A stretch of DNA of 64,000 bases from Pseudomonadota bacterium (GTDB taxonomy: Bacteria; Pseudomonadota; Gammaproteobacteria; Burkholderiales; Chitinibacteraceae). The translations under genes and the position numbers were made by a program. Numbering within the stretch: position 1 is the first letter of the stretch; every line of letters starts with the position of its first letter. Shown in pieces: positions 36,365 to 44,753 of this stretch. The notes beneath the pieces are model-generated. The model saw only the letters and a list, made by a program, of their open reading frames with translations. It did not search any database and had not been told where the DNA came from. The stretch covers positions 1 through 64,000 of the forward strand of contig JAGTRM010000006.1 of assembly GCA_018261735.1 (NCBI GenBank). The letters run 5' to 3'.

Positions 36365-38650
36365 TTACGGATAGACATTTACTGCGGGTTTAGTTGCATC
36401 GGACTGCGGTGCAATCGCATGTTTGCGTTTGAGCAGGCACAGGGCAAAGAGACCCAGGCAGATCACGCCAACCGAAAACACGATATCCCCCGGTACGCGC
36501 AGCCAGACCAGCGTCGTCATCAGCTTGGAATGAATCACTTCCGCCGAGCGGGCATACCACAGACCCTGGCTCACACTAGCCCAGGCCTGGTAAATCCCCG
36601 CAGGCAGCAGTGACATAAACACCATCATCGCCAGACCAATATTGAGCGACCAGAACGCCGGGCTAAGCCATTTGTCGTTCCAGGCCGCGCGCGGCGACAA
36701 GCCACGCAGGCAGAACAGCAGCAAGCCAATGCCGAGCATGCCGTACACCCCGAACAAGGCGGCGTGGCCGTGTGCCGCCGTCAAGTTCAGCCCTTGCACG
36801 TAATACAGTGCAATCGGCGGGTTGATGGCAAAACCGAGCAGACCAGCTCCGACCGTATTCCAGAAACCGACCGCAATGAAAAACATGATCGGCCAGCGAT
36901 AGGCAGCCAGCCACGGCGCGGATTGGCTGCGCTGATAGTTGCGATAGCCTTCCATGCCGACCAGCGCCAGCGGTACGACTTCCAGCGCCGAGAACATCGC
37001 GCCGACGGCGATCACCGAAGTTGGTGTGCCGGTGAAATACAGGTGATGCAATGTGCCCAAAATACCCCCGAACAGGAACACGATGGTTTCCAGCACGATT
37101 GCAGAGTTGGCGGTCGAGGCGCGGATCAGGCCGAGCCGGGTGAAGATCAGGGCGATCACGGCGGTGGCGAACACTTCAAAGAAGCCTTCCACCCACAGAT
37201 GCACCAGCCACCAGCGCCAGTATTCGATCATCGAGTAATGGCTGTGCTGGCCCCACATCAACGAGCTGGCATAGAAGCCGCCGATACACATTGCCGACAA
37301 AAACACCATCGCGATCAGACCGCGGCTCTCGGACGGTTTCTTCAGCGCCGGCCACAGCGCACGGCCCATCAGCCCGAGCCAAATCATCAGCCCGGCGAAC
37401 AAACCAAACTGCCAGATGCGGCCCATGCTGGTGTATTCCAGACCCTGATTCCCCAGCCAGAAGCTAAATTCGCGCCCCAGACGGGCCTGGGCGCCGATCC
37501 AACCGCAGGCGATCGAACCCACCACGATCAGCAGCAGTGCATAGAACAGCACGTTCACGCCAAGCTTCTGGAATTTCGGCTCATGCCCCGACAGCGCCGG
37601 CGAGATATACAGCCCGGTCGCAAGCCAGGCAGTGGCAATCCACAACACGCCCAGTTGGGTGTGGATGGTGCGGCTGACCGTGTACGGCAGGATTTCAGCC
37701 AGCGGGAAACCGAAGAAATTCTGCCCTTCGACCGAGTAGTGCGCGGTGATGGCGCCCATGCCAACCTGCAGCAGCAGCAGGCCGATCACCACGTAGAAAT
37801 ACTTGCGCGTGGCCTTCATCGACGGCGTGGGCTTGAGATCGAACAGCGGATCGGCCTTCAGCGGCTCGGGATCGGCAGCTTCGTGATGCATCATGTGGAA
37901 CCAGATCATCACGGCAATGCCGGCGATCAGCAGGATCACGCTGGCAATCGACCAGATGCCGTTCGACGCCGTCGGCACGTTGTCGACCAGCGGTTCATGC
38001 GGCCAGTTGCTGGTGTAAGAGAGGTGCGTTTCGCCCGGGCGATCGGTTGCAGCAGACCAGGAGGTCCAGAAGAAGAACGCCGGCAAGGCTTGCAGATCCT
38101 GCTTGTTTTTCAGCGTGGACAGCACCATCGCATATTGTTCGCGCAGGCTGTCGAGCGAAGGCTCATCGCCAAACAAACCGGAGTAATGCTTGACCTGCTC
38201 GGCAATCGCCAGCGCACGCTCGGCACTGACCGTCACGGTGCCGCTCGCCGCATCGTAGGTATTGGTGCGCAGCTCCTGCTTCACCCGTGCACCCACTACC
38301 GCCTGCTCATCGCGCCCCAGTTGGGCATAGGCGGCGTGATATTGCTTTTGGGCAATCGCCTCGCGCAGTGCCAGCGCCTCGCGGTGCAGCCAGTCGGCCG
38401 ACCAGTCGGGCGCCAGGTAGCTGCCATGCCCCCACACCGATCCGAGTTGTTGCCCACCAGCGGAGAACCAGGCTTGCTGACCCTGCTGTACCTGGGCGCC
38501 GGTAAATAGCACCGTGCCATCGGTAGTGACAACCTGCTTCGGAATCGGCGGCGCCGAAAGATAGATTTCCCTGCCGATCCAGCCCAGTACCGAGAAGGAA
38601 AGCAGGCAGATAACTGCAAGGATGCGCCACAGTCTGCGCGATGATTTCAT
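36365..38650 (-). CDS. norB: Quinol-dependent nitric oxide reductase (qNOR, NorZ type)
   Basis: The 761-residue single-subunit enzyme reduces 2 NO to N2O with electrons from quinol. It has the qNOR N-terminal extension: TM1 (LWRILAVICLLSFSVLGWIG), then a periplasmic cytochrome-c-like domain without a haem-c CxxCH (GAQVQQGQQAWFSAGGQQLGS, VWGHGSYLAPDWSADWLHREA). The NorB core of about 12 TM helices supplies haem and FeB His ligands (for example HTQLGVLWIATAW, YWRWWLVHLWVEGFFEVFA, GTLHHLYFTGTP, NLTAAHGHAALFGVYG). The ribosome site is GGAG. It is divergent from folE, with tandem NsrR boxes over the promoter. Its role is NO detoxification or denitrification. Confidence 0.96.
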   Translation of the reverse strand: MKSSRRLWRILAVICLLSFSVLGWIGREIYLSAPPIPKQVVTTDGTVLFTGAQVQQGQQAWFSAGGQQLGSVWGHGSYLAPDWSADWLHREALALREAIAQKQYHAAYAQLGRDEQAVVGARVKQELRTNTYDAASGTVTVSAERALAIAEQVKHYSGLFGDEPSLDSLREQYAMVLSTLKNKQDLQALPAFFFWTSWSAATDRPGETHLSYTSNWPHEPLVDNVPTASNGIWSIASVILLIAGIAVMIWFHMMHHEAADPEPLKADPLFDLKPTPSMKATRKYFYVVIGLLLLQVGMGAITAHYSVEGQNFFGFPLAEILPYTVSRTIHTQLGVLWIATAWLATGLYISPALSGHEPKFQKLGVNVLFYALLLIVVGSIACGWIGAQARLGREFSFWLGNQGLEYTSMGRIWQFGLFAGLMIWLGLMGRALWPALKKPSESRGLIAMVFLSAMCIGGFYASSLMWGQHSHYSMIEYWRWWLVHLWVEGFFEVFATAVIALIFTRLGLIRASTANSAIVLETIVFLFGGILGTLHHLYFTGTPTSVIAVGAMFSALEVVPLALVGMEGYRNYQRSQSAPWLAAYRWPIMFFIAVGFWNTVGAGLLGFAINPPIALYYVQGLNLTAAHGHAALFGVYGMLGIGLLLFCLRGLSPRAAWNDKWLSPAFWSLNIGLAMMVFMSLLPAGIYQAWASVSQGLWYARSAEVIHSKLMTTLVWLRVPGDIVFSVGVICLGLFALCLLKRKHAIAPQSDATKPAVNVYP

Positions 38651-38691
38651 GATGATCTCCTTTGGATAGCTGGACCCGTCCCTGATCCATT

Positions 38692-38714
38692 AAGATGCAT
38701 TTTATGTGCATCTT
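38692..38714. promoter_or_regulatory. NsrR operator 1 (over the norB -10)
   Basis: A 23-bp near-perfect palindrome has arms AAGATGCA (38692-38699) and TGCATCTT (38707-38714), matching the known NsrR consensus of AAGATGnATTT half-sites. It covers the norB -10 hexamer, so binding would block polymerase. Confidence 0.9.
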
Positions 38715-38727
38715 TTATAAAGTGCAA
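38699..38727 (-). promoter_or_regulatory. norB promoter
   Basis: On the minus strand: -35 TTGCAC (38727-38722), exactly 17 bp spacer, -10 TAAAAT (38704-38699). Operator 1 covers the -10 and operator 2 covers the -35. Confidence 0.8.
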
Positions 38728-38741
38728 ACAAAATACACCTT
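38719..38741. promoter_or_regulatory. NsrR operator 2 (over the norB -35)
   Basis: A second 23-bp NsrR-like site reads, on the minus strand, AAGGTGTATTTT and then GCACTTT. Its centre is 27 bp from operator 1. It is less symmetric than operator 1. It also lies about 112 bp upstream of folE on the other strand. Confidence 0.75.
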
Positions 38742-38852
38742 TAAGAAAAATAAGTTCCGCAAAGCTCAATTAAAGATTCTCAATCGCACTTGCAAAGACA
38801 ACGCACGCAACCATCTGCTAAGCTCAAACTGACACCGCAACAGGAAACAGGC

Positions 38853-39566
38853 ATGGCTGATTCCGCCAACTCAACGCAGGCAACGCGCTATACCCCGGTT
38901 TCGACCCAAATTCGCGACCGCATCCGCAAGGCGCAGCAGCGCTTTCATGCCAACGACAACATCTCCGCGTTTATCGAACCGGGCGAGCTCGATGCCTTGC
39001 TGGACGAAGTCGAAGAAAAGATGAAAGCGGTGCTGGAAAGCCTGGTGATCGACACCGAAAGCGACCACAACACGCAGGACACGGCACGGCGCGTCGCCAA
39101 GATGTACCTGAACGAGGTTTTCCGCGGCCGCTATGTCCCGGTGCCGTCGGTCACCGAATTCCCCAATGCCGAGCATCTGAACGAACTGATGATCATTGGC
39201 CCGATCACGGTCAGGAGCGCCTGCTCACACCACTTCTGCCCTATCCTCGGCCGGTTGTGGATCGGCATCATGCCCAACGAGCATTCCAACCTGATCGGAC
39301 TTTCCAAATATTCCCGGCTGGCGGAATGGATCATGAGCCGCCCGCAGATCCAGGAAGAGGCTATCACCCAGATGGCCAACCTGCTGATGGACAAGGTCAG
39401 CCCGGATGGCCTCGCAGTGGTGATGGAAGCCGACCACTTCTGCATGCACTGGCGCGGCGTGAAGGACAGCAATACCAAGATGATCAACAGCGTGATGCGC
39501 GGCACTTTCCTGACCGATGCCAGCCAGCGGCGCGAGTTCCTCTCGCTCATCAACCTGCACAAATAA
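38853..39566 (+). CDS. folE: GTP cyclohydrolase I, paired with a BLUF photoreceptor
   Basis: The 237-residue enzyme forms 7,8-dihydroneopterin triphosphate from GTP. Zinc and catalytic residues are visible: Cys124 and His126/His127 in SACSHHFCPILGR, the RPQIQE segment at 163-168, and Cys197 in HFCMHWRGVKDSN, with Arg201. The motif departs from the usual CEHH/C..ARG pattern (CSHH, CMHWRG), placing it in a divergent FolE subgroup. The start at 38853 has a CAGGAAA site. It overlooks the norB/NsrR region and is followed 11 bp later by the BLUF gene. It may serve light-linked or accessory pterin needs rather than bulk folate (inference). Confidence 0.9.
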   Translation: MADSANSTQATRYTPVSTQIRDRIRKAQQRFHANDNISAFIEPGELDALLDEVEEKMKAVLESLVIDTESDHNTQDTARRVAKMYLNEVFRGRYVPVPSVTEFPNAEHLNELMIIGPITVRSACSHHFCPILGRLWIGIMPNEHSNLIGLSKYSRLAEWIMSRPQIQEEAITQMANLLMDKVSPDGLAVVMEADHFCMHWRGVKDSNTKMINSVMRGTFLTDASQRREFLSLINLHK

Positions 39567-39577
39567 CGGAGCCCACC

Positions 39578-40006
39578 ATGCTTGTACGATTGCTCTATGC
39601 CAGCCGCGCCGCACACCCGCTTACCACCGAAACGGTGGAAGCCATTCTGGCGCAATCGCGCGCCCACAACCCGGAACACGGGGTCACCGGCATTCTTTGC
39701 TACAGCGGGGATATTTTCATGCAGGTGCTGGAGGGCGGGCGCGATGCGGTCTGCGAGCTTTACAACACCATTGCCCGCGACGAACGCCACCTCAACGTGC
39801 GCTTGTTGAGCTACGAGGAAATCACCGAACGGCGTTTCGCCAACTGGACCATGGGCCAGGTGAATCTGGCCAAGGTCAACCCTTCCATGATGTTGAAATA
39901 CGCCAAGACCGCCGAACTCGATCCGTTCAGCTGCAGCGGTCAGGCATCAATGGCGCTGCTCGATGATCTGATCGCCACCGGCGCCGTGCTGGGCCGGGCC
40001 GGCTGA
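39578..40006 (+). CDS. Short BLUF-domain blue-light photoreceptor
   Basis: The 142-residue protein consists of a single BLUF domain (about 1-95) plus a C-terminal helical tail, with no fused output domain. Photocycle residues are present: Tyr7 (LVRLLYASR), Asn31 (HNPEHGVTG), Gln49 (FMQVLEGG) and Trp90 (FANWTMG). BLUF domains bind FAD and switch a Tyr-Gln hydrogen-bond network in blue light. Short BLUF proteins act by protein-protein contact. The only close gene is folE, 11 bp upstream in the same operon, so FolE or a regulator is the candidate partner. The start is fixed by the ACGGAG site. Confidence 0.93.
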   Translation: MLVRLLYASRAAHPLTTETVEAILAQSRAHNPEHGVTGILCYSGDIFMQVLEGGRDAVCELYNTIARDERHLNVRLLSYEEITERRFANWTMGQVNLAKVNPSMMLKYAKTAELDPFSCSGQASMALLDDLIATGAVLGRAG

Positions 40007-40040
40007 AGCGGCAGCAACTAGAATGGGCGTGGATGGTTAA

Positions 40041-40055
40041 TTTGCACAATGCAAA
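40041..40055. promoter_or_regulatory. Possible PhaR-type operator upstream of phaB
   Basis: TTTGCA (40041-40046), CAA, TGCAAA (40050-40055) form a perfect 6-bp inverted repeat, 73 bp before the phaB start. TGCA-rich symmetric sites are typical of the PHB-granule regulator PhaR. Assignment is tentative. Confidence 0.45.
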
Positions 40056-40128
40056 AACGTTCAAGTCATCCTAAACATAACAACTCAACAGCGTTTCACC
40101 CCTTCACCAAATAAGAAAGCGAGGATAC

Positions 40129-40869
40129 ATGCAAAGAACAGCATTGATTACTGGCGGCATGGGCGGTTTGGGCGAGGCAGTCTGCCTGAAGCTGGCTGCA
40201 CTGGGCGACAAGGTCATCACCACTTACAGCCCGAGCAATACCAAGGCGCACGACTGGCTGCGCCGGATGAACGACATGGGTTACGGCTTCAAGGCCTACC
40301 CGTGCGATGTGGCGGATTTCAATTCCTGCGCCCATTGTGTCGAGCAGATCGTCGCGGAAAACGGACCGATCGATGTGCTGATCAACAACGCGGGGATCAC
40401 CCGCGATATGACTTTCAAGAAAATGACCAAGGCCGATTGGGACGCGGTGATCCACACCAATCTGGACTCGGTTTTCAATATGACCAAACAAGTGCTCGAC
40501 AGCATGGTCGAGCGCGGCTGGGGCCGCATCATCAACGTCTCGTCGGTGAACGGCACCAAGGGCGCGTTCGGGCAGACCAACTACTCGGCCGCAAAAGCCG
40601 GCATGCACGGCTTCACCAAGGCATTGGCGCTGGAAGTCGCCAAAAAAGGCATTACCGTCAACACGATTTCGCCGGGCTATATCGGAACCAATATGGTGAT
40701 GGCGATCCCGGAAGAAGTGCTGGAAGCCAAAATCCTGCCGCAGATTCCGCTGGCGCGCCTGGGCCGGCCGGAAGAAGTCGCCGGGCTCGTGGCTTACCTG
40801 GCATCGGAAGAAGCCGCCTTTATCAGCGGCGCCAATATATCGATCAACGGCGGCCAGCACATGTTCTGA
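40129..40869 (+). CDS. phaB: Acetoacetyl-CoA reductase (PHB synthesis)
   Basis: The 246-residue short-chain dehydrogenase reduces acetoacetyl-CoA to (R)-3-hydroxybutyryl-CoA with NADPH. The cofactor motif is TGGMGGLGEAV (residues 8-18). LINNAGITRDMTFKKMTKADWDAVI and the catalytic Ser/Tyr/Lys (NVSSVNGTKGAFGQTNYSAAKAG) are present. The PhaB-specific SPGYIGTNMVMAIPEEV follows, with the C-terminus INGGQHMF. The ribosome site is GAGGATAC. It is monocistronic; polymerase phaC and thiolase phaA are not in the window. Confidence 0.93.
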   Translation: MQRTALITGGMGGLGEAVCLKLAALGDKVITTYSPSNTKAHDWLRRMNDMGYGFKAYPCDVADFNSCAHCVEQIVAENGPIDVLINNAGITRDMTFKKMTKADWDAVIHTNLDSVFNMTKQVLDSMVERGWGRIINVSSVNGTKGAFGQTNYSAAKAGMHGFTKALALEVAKKGITVNTISPGYIGTNMVMAIPEEVLEAKILPQIPLARLGRPEEVAGLVAYLASEEAAFISGANISINGGQHMF

Positions 40870-40885
40870 CCACCACAACCGCAAC

Positions 40886-40919
40886 AAACAAAACCCCGGA
40901 TCTGTCCGGGGTTTTGTTT
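40886..40919. terminator. Bidirectional terminator (phaB / PL2-like gene)
   Basis: A perfect 15-bp stem (40886-40900 with 40905-40919), loop TCTG and flanking A/T tracts. Its right edge touches the stop codon of the convergent minus-strand gene. Confidence 0.92.
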
Positions 40920-42559
40920 TATTGACTGCGCGTTTGCGTGTAAATCGTTTTGAGATCGGTCGTGTTCTTCTTGCTGCCGTCCGGCAGCAGCATGTCGCCA
41001 TGCACGTACCCGCCCCGCCCTCGATAGGCCGGCATTGCGCCCGCCTTGCCCTGCAAGGTGCCAAGCAAAGTGGCCAGCGCCAGCGCCTCGACATCGTCGA
41101 AACGGCAGAAAACATGCTTCTCGCTCGGCGTGAACATGCCCCGGTGTGCATGCGTACGAAAGAGGTTCTCGCCTATCGTTTGGGCCAGATCGAGATAGGC
41201 AGTCTGGCCGGTGGCGCGGTGCATTTCCAGTACCACAAACAGGAACAACGCATCCGCGGTCCCGGTCTGCAGGTTGACCGCAGGGGATTCCTCCGCCCAC
41301 TCACCCAGGCCAAAATTGCGCGCCATCGCGCAGACCACGGGCCAGAGTTGCTCGCTGCGACTCACCGCCCAATGGGTCACATAGGCCAGGAATACATGTG
41401 GCGGCAACGGGCGGCGAACGATCGGCGTACCCTGCTTGCCATAGTAGCCAAAGCGCGGGATCACCGCGCCGGTCAGATCGCGCCCGTCGGCAAACATCGG
41501 CTTGATCTCGTTGGTTTGCGCATCGTAGGCGTAGTGCGCCCAAGCTTCCAAGCCCTCGGTCGTCCAGTCGAGCATCTGCCGGCCGGCCGCGCCCAGCTCG
41601 CGCACCAGCGTGGTCTGCGCGTAGGCGCAATCGCCATAAATGCCTTCCGGTCCATTGAGCGCTTCGTCGTCCATCTTGAACAGCACCCACGCTTCCTTGG
41701 CAATTTCGCCATATTCCGGGCCGAACTGGCGCTGCGCGCGGTCGCCGAAAAAGGACATGGTAAAGCCCGGATCGTTCTCGTCGGCAGGTGGCTCGGCGAT
41801 CTTGAGCGGACGGTTGTACTGGTAGACCCCGAGTTTGGTCACGGGGTGGCGGCAGTTCACATATTGGCGCATCAGAAACTCGCCCCAGCCCAGCGCCTTC
41901 TCGTCGCCGGCGAGCTGGTACAGCATCCCGGCGGCAAAGATCAGGTCGTTGCCGATATTGATGAACGACAGCCCCACCATCTCGCGCAGCGGCGCCAGCC
42001 GATCGTTCTTCGGCTGATCCCAGAGTGTCGCCTCGTTAAATCGCCGTCCATACTCGCCGTGGCGCGACATCTGCATATTGTCCCAATCGGTGACATGGCA
42101 ATTCCACATCGCCTTGATCAGCCTCGTGGTTGCCTTGGGATCGACCTCGTACATCAACTCGTAGAATGGGCAGTGGTGCTTGAGCTCGTGATACAGATTC
42201 TTGTTTTCCGGACCGACCACCTTGAGAGTGTTCAGGTCGAGAAAACAGTGCCCGCCCCAGTGGATCAGGCCACTGGCATCGGCATGGCGGAAATGCCAGG
42301 CAATCGCATCCCTGGCGGCCTGCTTGTACTTTTGCTCGCCAGTGAGGTCGGTCAGCGCGACCAGAAAACGGAACAGGTTTTGCTGCGAAGCGAGGTTCGA
42401 CAGTGCCCACTCGGTACCGTCGACATTGCGCCAGGTGACCGGCTTGCCGGAATAAGTATCGCAGCCATCGAAAAACAACGGCGTGCCATGGTGAGGATCG
42501 CGATACCGGTCCAGGATCGCATCGGCATAATGGATTAGATAATCAAGGATATATTGCAT
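40919..42559 (-). CDS. Pectate-lyase-2-like (PL2) alpha/alpha-barrel protein
   Basis: The protein has about 546 residues, without a signal peptide. Characteristic stretches are HGTPLFFDGCDTYSGKPVTW, SQQNLFRFLVALTDLTGEQKYKQAA, HWGGHCFLDLNT, ELKHHCPFYELMYEVDPKATTRLIKAMWNCHVTDW and LGVYQYNRPLKIAEPP. They resemble bacterial cytoplasmic PL2-type pectate lyases (PelW-like) and related environmental homologues. PL2 enzymes cleave oligogalacturonides by beta-elimination. No other pectin gene is nearby, so the true substrate may be another uronate oligosaccharide. The start is uncertain: ATG at 42559 fits the family, and another in-frame ATG lies at 42574; neither has a good ribosome site. Confidence 0.6.
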   Translation of the reverse strand: MQYILDYLIHYADAILDRYRDPHHGTPLFFDGCDTYSGKPVTWRNVDGTEWALSNLASQQNLFRFLVALTDLTGEQKYKQAARDAIAWHFRHADASGLIHWGGHCFLDLNTLKVVGPENKNLYHELKHHCPFYELMYEVDPKATTRLIKAMWNCHVTDWDNMQMSRHGEYGRRFNEATLWDQPKNDRLAPLREMVGLSFINIGNDLIFAAGMLYQLAGDEKALGWGEFLMRQYVNCRHPVTKLGVYQYNRPLKIAEPPADENDPGFTMSFFGDRAQRQFGPEYGEIAKEAWVLFKMDDEALNGPEGIYGDCAYAQTTLVRELGAAGRQMLDWTTEGLEAWAHYAYDAQTNEIKPMFADGRDLTGAVIPRFGYYGKQGTPIVRRPLPPHVFLAYVTHWAVSRSEQLWPVVCAMARNFGLGEWAEESPAVNLQTGTADALFLFVVLEMHRATGQTAYLDLAQTIGENLFRTHAHRGMFTPSEKHVFCRFDDVEALALATLLGTLQGKAGAMPAYRGRGGYVHGDMLLPDGSKKNTTDLKTIYTQTRSQ

Positions 42560-42738
42560 AGTGATCGGTAACATGAACAAGGCGCAAGGATAGCGCAGCT
42601 TGTAGTTTTTTAGGTCGATGCCAAACGATAAACACTACAAAAATCAAAAAAAATACCCGCTAGCCGACGAAATGCCTTGCCCGGCAAGCCGCGAGGCGGG
42701 CGTGTATCATCGCGTTTTATCCTCTTTGCCTTCTTCCC

Positions 42739-43947
42739 ATGCATATTGATGTGATCGTAATCGGTGCCGGCCCGGCCGGCATGATGTGCGCAGCGCAGGC
42801 CGCCCAGCGCGGACGGCGGGTGTTGATCATCGATCATGCGCCCAAGATCGGCGAGCGTATCCGCATCTCTGGCGGCGGACGATGCAACTTTACCAACCGC
42901 AACGTCGGCCTGGAAAACTACCTGTCGCAGAACCCGCACTTCTGCCGCTCGGCGCTGACCCGCTTCAGCCAGCATGATTTTCTGGCGATGGTCGAGGCGC
43001 GCGGCATTGCCTGGCACGAGCGCGAACACGGCCAGCTGTTCTGCAACGAATCGGCGCAGGACATCATCGACATGCTGCGCGCCGCCTGCGATGACGCCGG
43101 CGTGGAATGGGCCTATCCGTGCAAGGTGCATGGCTGCGAGCAACGCGAAAGTGGCGCACACCGCTTCGTGCTGCAGACCGAACGCGGCACGCTGCACTGC
43201 CAGTCGCTGGTTGTTGCGACCGGCGGCCTGGCGATCCCGAAACTGGGCGCCACGCCGTTTGGTTACCAGCTGGCCGAGCAGTTCGGCCTGCCGGTGATCG
43301 CACCCAAACCGGCACTGGTACCGCTGGTGCTGGCACCGGAAGTGCTGGAGCCGCTGCAACCCTTGTCCGGCAACACGCTCGATGCCACGACCGGCTGCAC
43401 GCCGTTCCCAAAAACGCGCTTTCGCGAGAACGTACTGCTCACGCATCGCGGCTTGTCCGGCCCGGCCATCCTGCAGATTTCCAGCTACTGGCAGATGCAG
43501 GACTATGCCGGTGGCAAGAAGCAGCCCATCGGCATCGACCTGTTACCGGATACCCATGCGCTCAACTGGCTGACCGAACAGCGCCGCAACAAGGTGCTGC
43601 TCGCCAACCAGCTGGCGGAAAAGCTGCCGCGCAAGTTCGCCCACGAATGGTGTGATCTTTTCGGCTGGAACCGGCCACTCAACGAATTTTCCAACCACGA
43701 ACTAGAAAGCATCGCCCGCGCGCTGAAGCACTGGGAAATCATGCCGTCGGGCACGCTGGGTTACGCCAAGGCCGAAGTCACCTTGGGTGGTGTGGATACC
43801 CACGCGCTGTCGTCGAAAACCATGGAAGCCAAAACGATACCCGGCCTGTTCTTCATCGGCGAAGTCGTCGACGTGACCGGTTGGCTGGGTGGTTACAATT
43901 TCCAGTGGGCCTGGTCGTCGGGCTGGGTGGCCGGGCAGTTTGCCTGA
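42739..43947 (+). CDS. HI0933/YhiN-family FAD-dependent oxidoreductase
   Basis: The 402-residue flavoprotein has an N-terminal dinucleotide fold (DVIVIGAGPAGMMCAAQAAQRG), the family hallmark RIRISGGGRCNFTNRNV (about 47-63), the FAD motif LVVATGGLAIPKLGATPFGY, and the C-terminal PGLFFIGEVVDVTGWLGGYNFQWAWSSGWVAG. HI0933-family members are related to BaiN and YhiN; their physiological reactions are mostly unknown. It has its own promoter region (42560-42738), divergent from the PL2-like gene. No ribosome site is obvious, but the N-terminus is standard. Confidence 0.92.
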   Translation: MHIDVIVIGAGPAGMMCAAQAAQRGRRVLIIDHAPKIGERIRISGGGRCNFTNRNVGLENYLSQNPHFCRSALTRFSQHDFLAMVEARGIAWHEREHGQLFCNESAQDIIDMLRAACDDAGVEWAYPCKVHGCEQRESGAHRFVLQTERGTLHCQSLVVATGGLAIPKLGATPFGYQLAEQFGLPVIAPKPALVPLVLAPEVLEPLQPLSGNTLDATTGCTPFPKTRFRENVLLTHRGLSGPAILQISSYWQMQDYAGGKKQPIGIDLLPDTHALNWLTEQRRNKVLLANQLAEKLPRKFAHEWCDLFGWNRPLNEFSNHELESIARALKHWEIMPSGTLGYAKAEVTLGGVDTHALSSKTMEAKTIPGLFFIGEVVDVTGWLGGYNFQWAWSSGWVAGQFA

Positions 43948-43996
43948 GAACAAGTTCTAAGCGGATCAGCACGTAACCATATCAAGGAAACGCCGT

Positions 43997-44737
43997 ATGC
44001 CCACCGATCACCGGATCAACACCTTCTGCCAGCCCGTCGGCCTGAGTCTCGAACACTGGACCGCGCCGCCTTTCCCGCCCCACCGCATTCTGGAAGGCTG
44101 GGGTTGCCGGCTGGAGCCGCTCGATCCGGTACGCCATGCTGCCGACCTGTGGCAAGCCTTCAGCGCCGATGACGGACGCATGTTCACCTATCTGGGGAGC
44201 GGCCCGTTCAGCGATGCCGAGCATTGCCGGCGCTGGGTGGAACACTGCGCGCAGCAGACCGATCCGCAGTATTACGCAATCGTTGATGCCGCCGGCGGCC
44301 GTGCCCTGGGCGTGGCGAGCTATCTGCGCATCGCACCGCAAGACGGCTGCCTGGAAGTGGGCTGGCTGCATTTTTCGCCCGCCTTGCAGCAAAGCCGGCT
44401 GGCCACGGCGGCGATGGTCTTGCTGATGCAGAACGCCTTCGCCCTGGGCTACCGGCGTTATGAATGGAAGTGCGATACGCTGAACCTGCCGAGCCGCCGT
44501 GCCGCGCAGCGCCTGGGTTTCAGCTTCGAAGGGATTCATCGCCAAGTGAGGGTCACGCAAAACCGCAACCGCGATACCGCGTGGTTTTCGGTGCTGGATC
44601 ACGAGTGGCCGAAACTGCAGACCGTGTTGACCGGCTGGCTGGATGAGGCGAATTTCGATGCCAACGGCAAGCAGCGCAGTTCGCTCTCGGCGCTCACCCG
44701 TCCGTTGCTTGTCACACCGGATTCGGCGCTAATCTAA
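43997..44737 (+). CDS. GNAT-family N-acetyltransferase (RimJ/RimL-like)
   Basis: The 246-residue protein is an Acetyltransf_3-type GNAT. The segment CRLEPLDPVRHAADLWQAFS starts the fold. EVGWLHFSPALQQSRLATAAMVLLMQNAF resembles the acetyl-CoA loop region but lacks a perfect R/QxxGxG/A, and YEWKCDTLNLPSRRAAQRLGFSFEG is the family core. Members in this group acetylate protein N-termini or small amines. An AAGGAAA site precedes the ATG. It is 49 bp downstream of the flavoprotein gene and possibly cotranscribed. Confidence 0.87.
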   Translation: MPTDHRINTFCQPVGLSLEHWTAPPFPPHRILEGWGCRLEPLDPVRHAADLWQAFSADDGRMFTYLGSGPFSDAEHCRRWVEHCAQQTDPQYYAIVDAAGGRALGVASYLRIAPQDGCLEVGWLHFSPALQQSRLATAAMVLLMQNAFALGYRRYEWKCDTLNLPSRRAAQRLGFSFEGIHRQVRVTQNRNRDTAWFSVLDHEWPKLQTVLTGWLDEANFDANGKQRSSLSALTRPLLVTPDSALI

Positions 44738-44753
44738 ACAGCATCGGGGAGCA

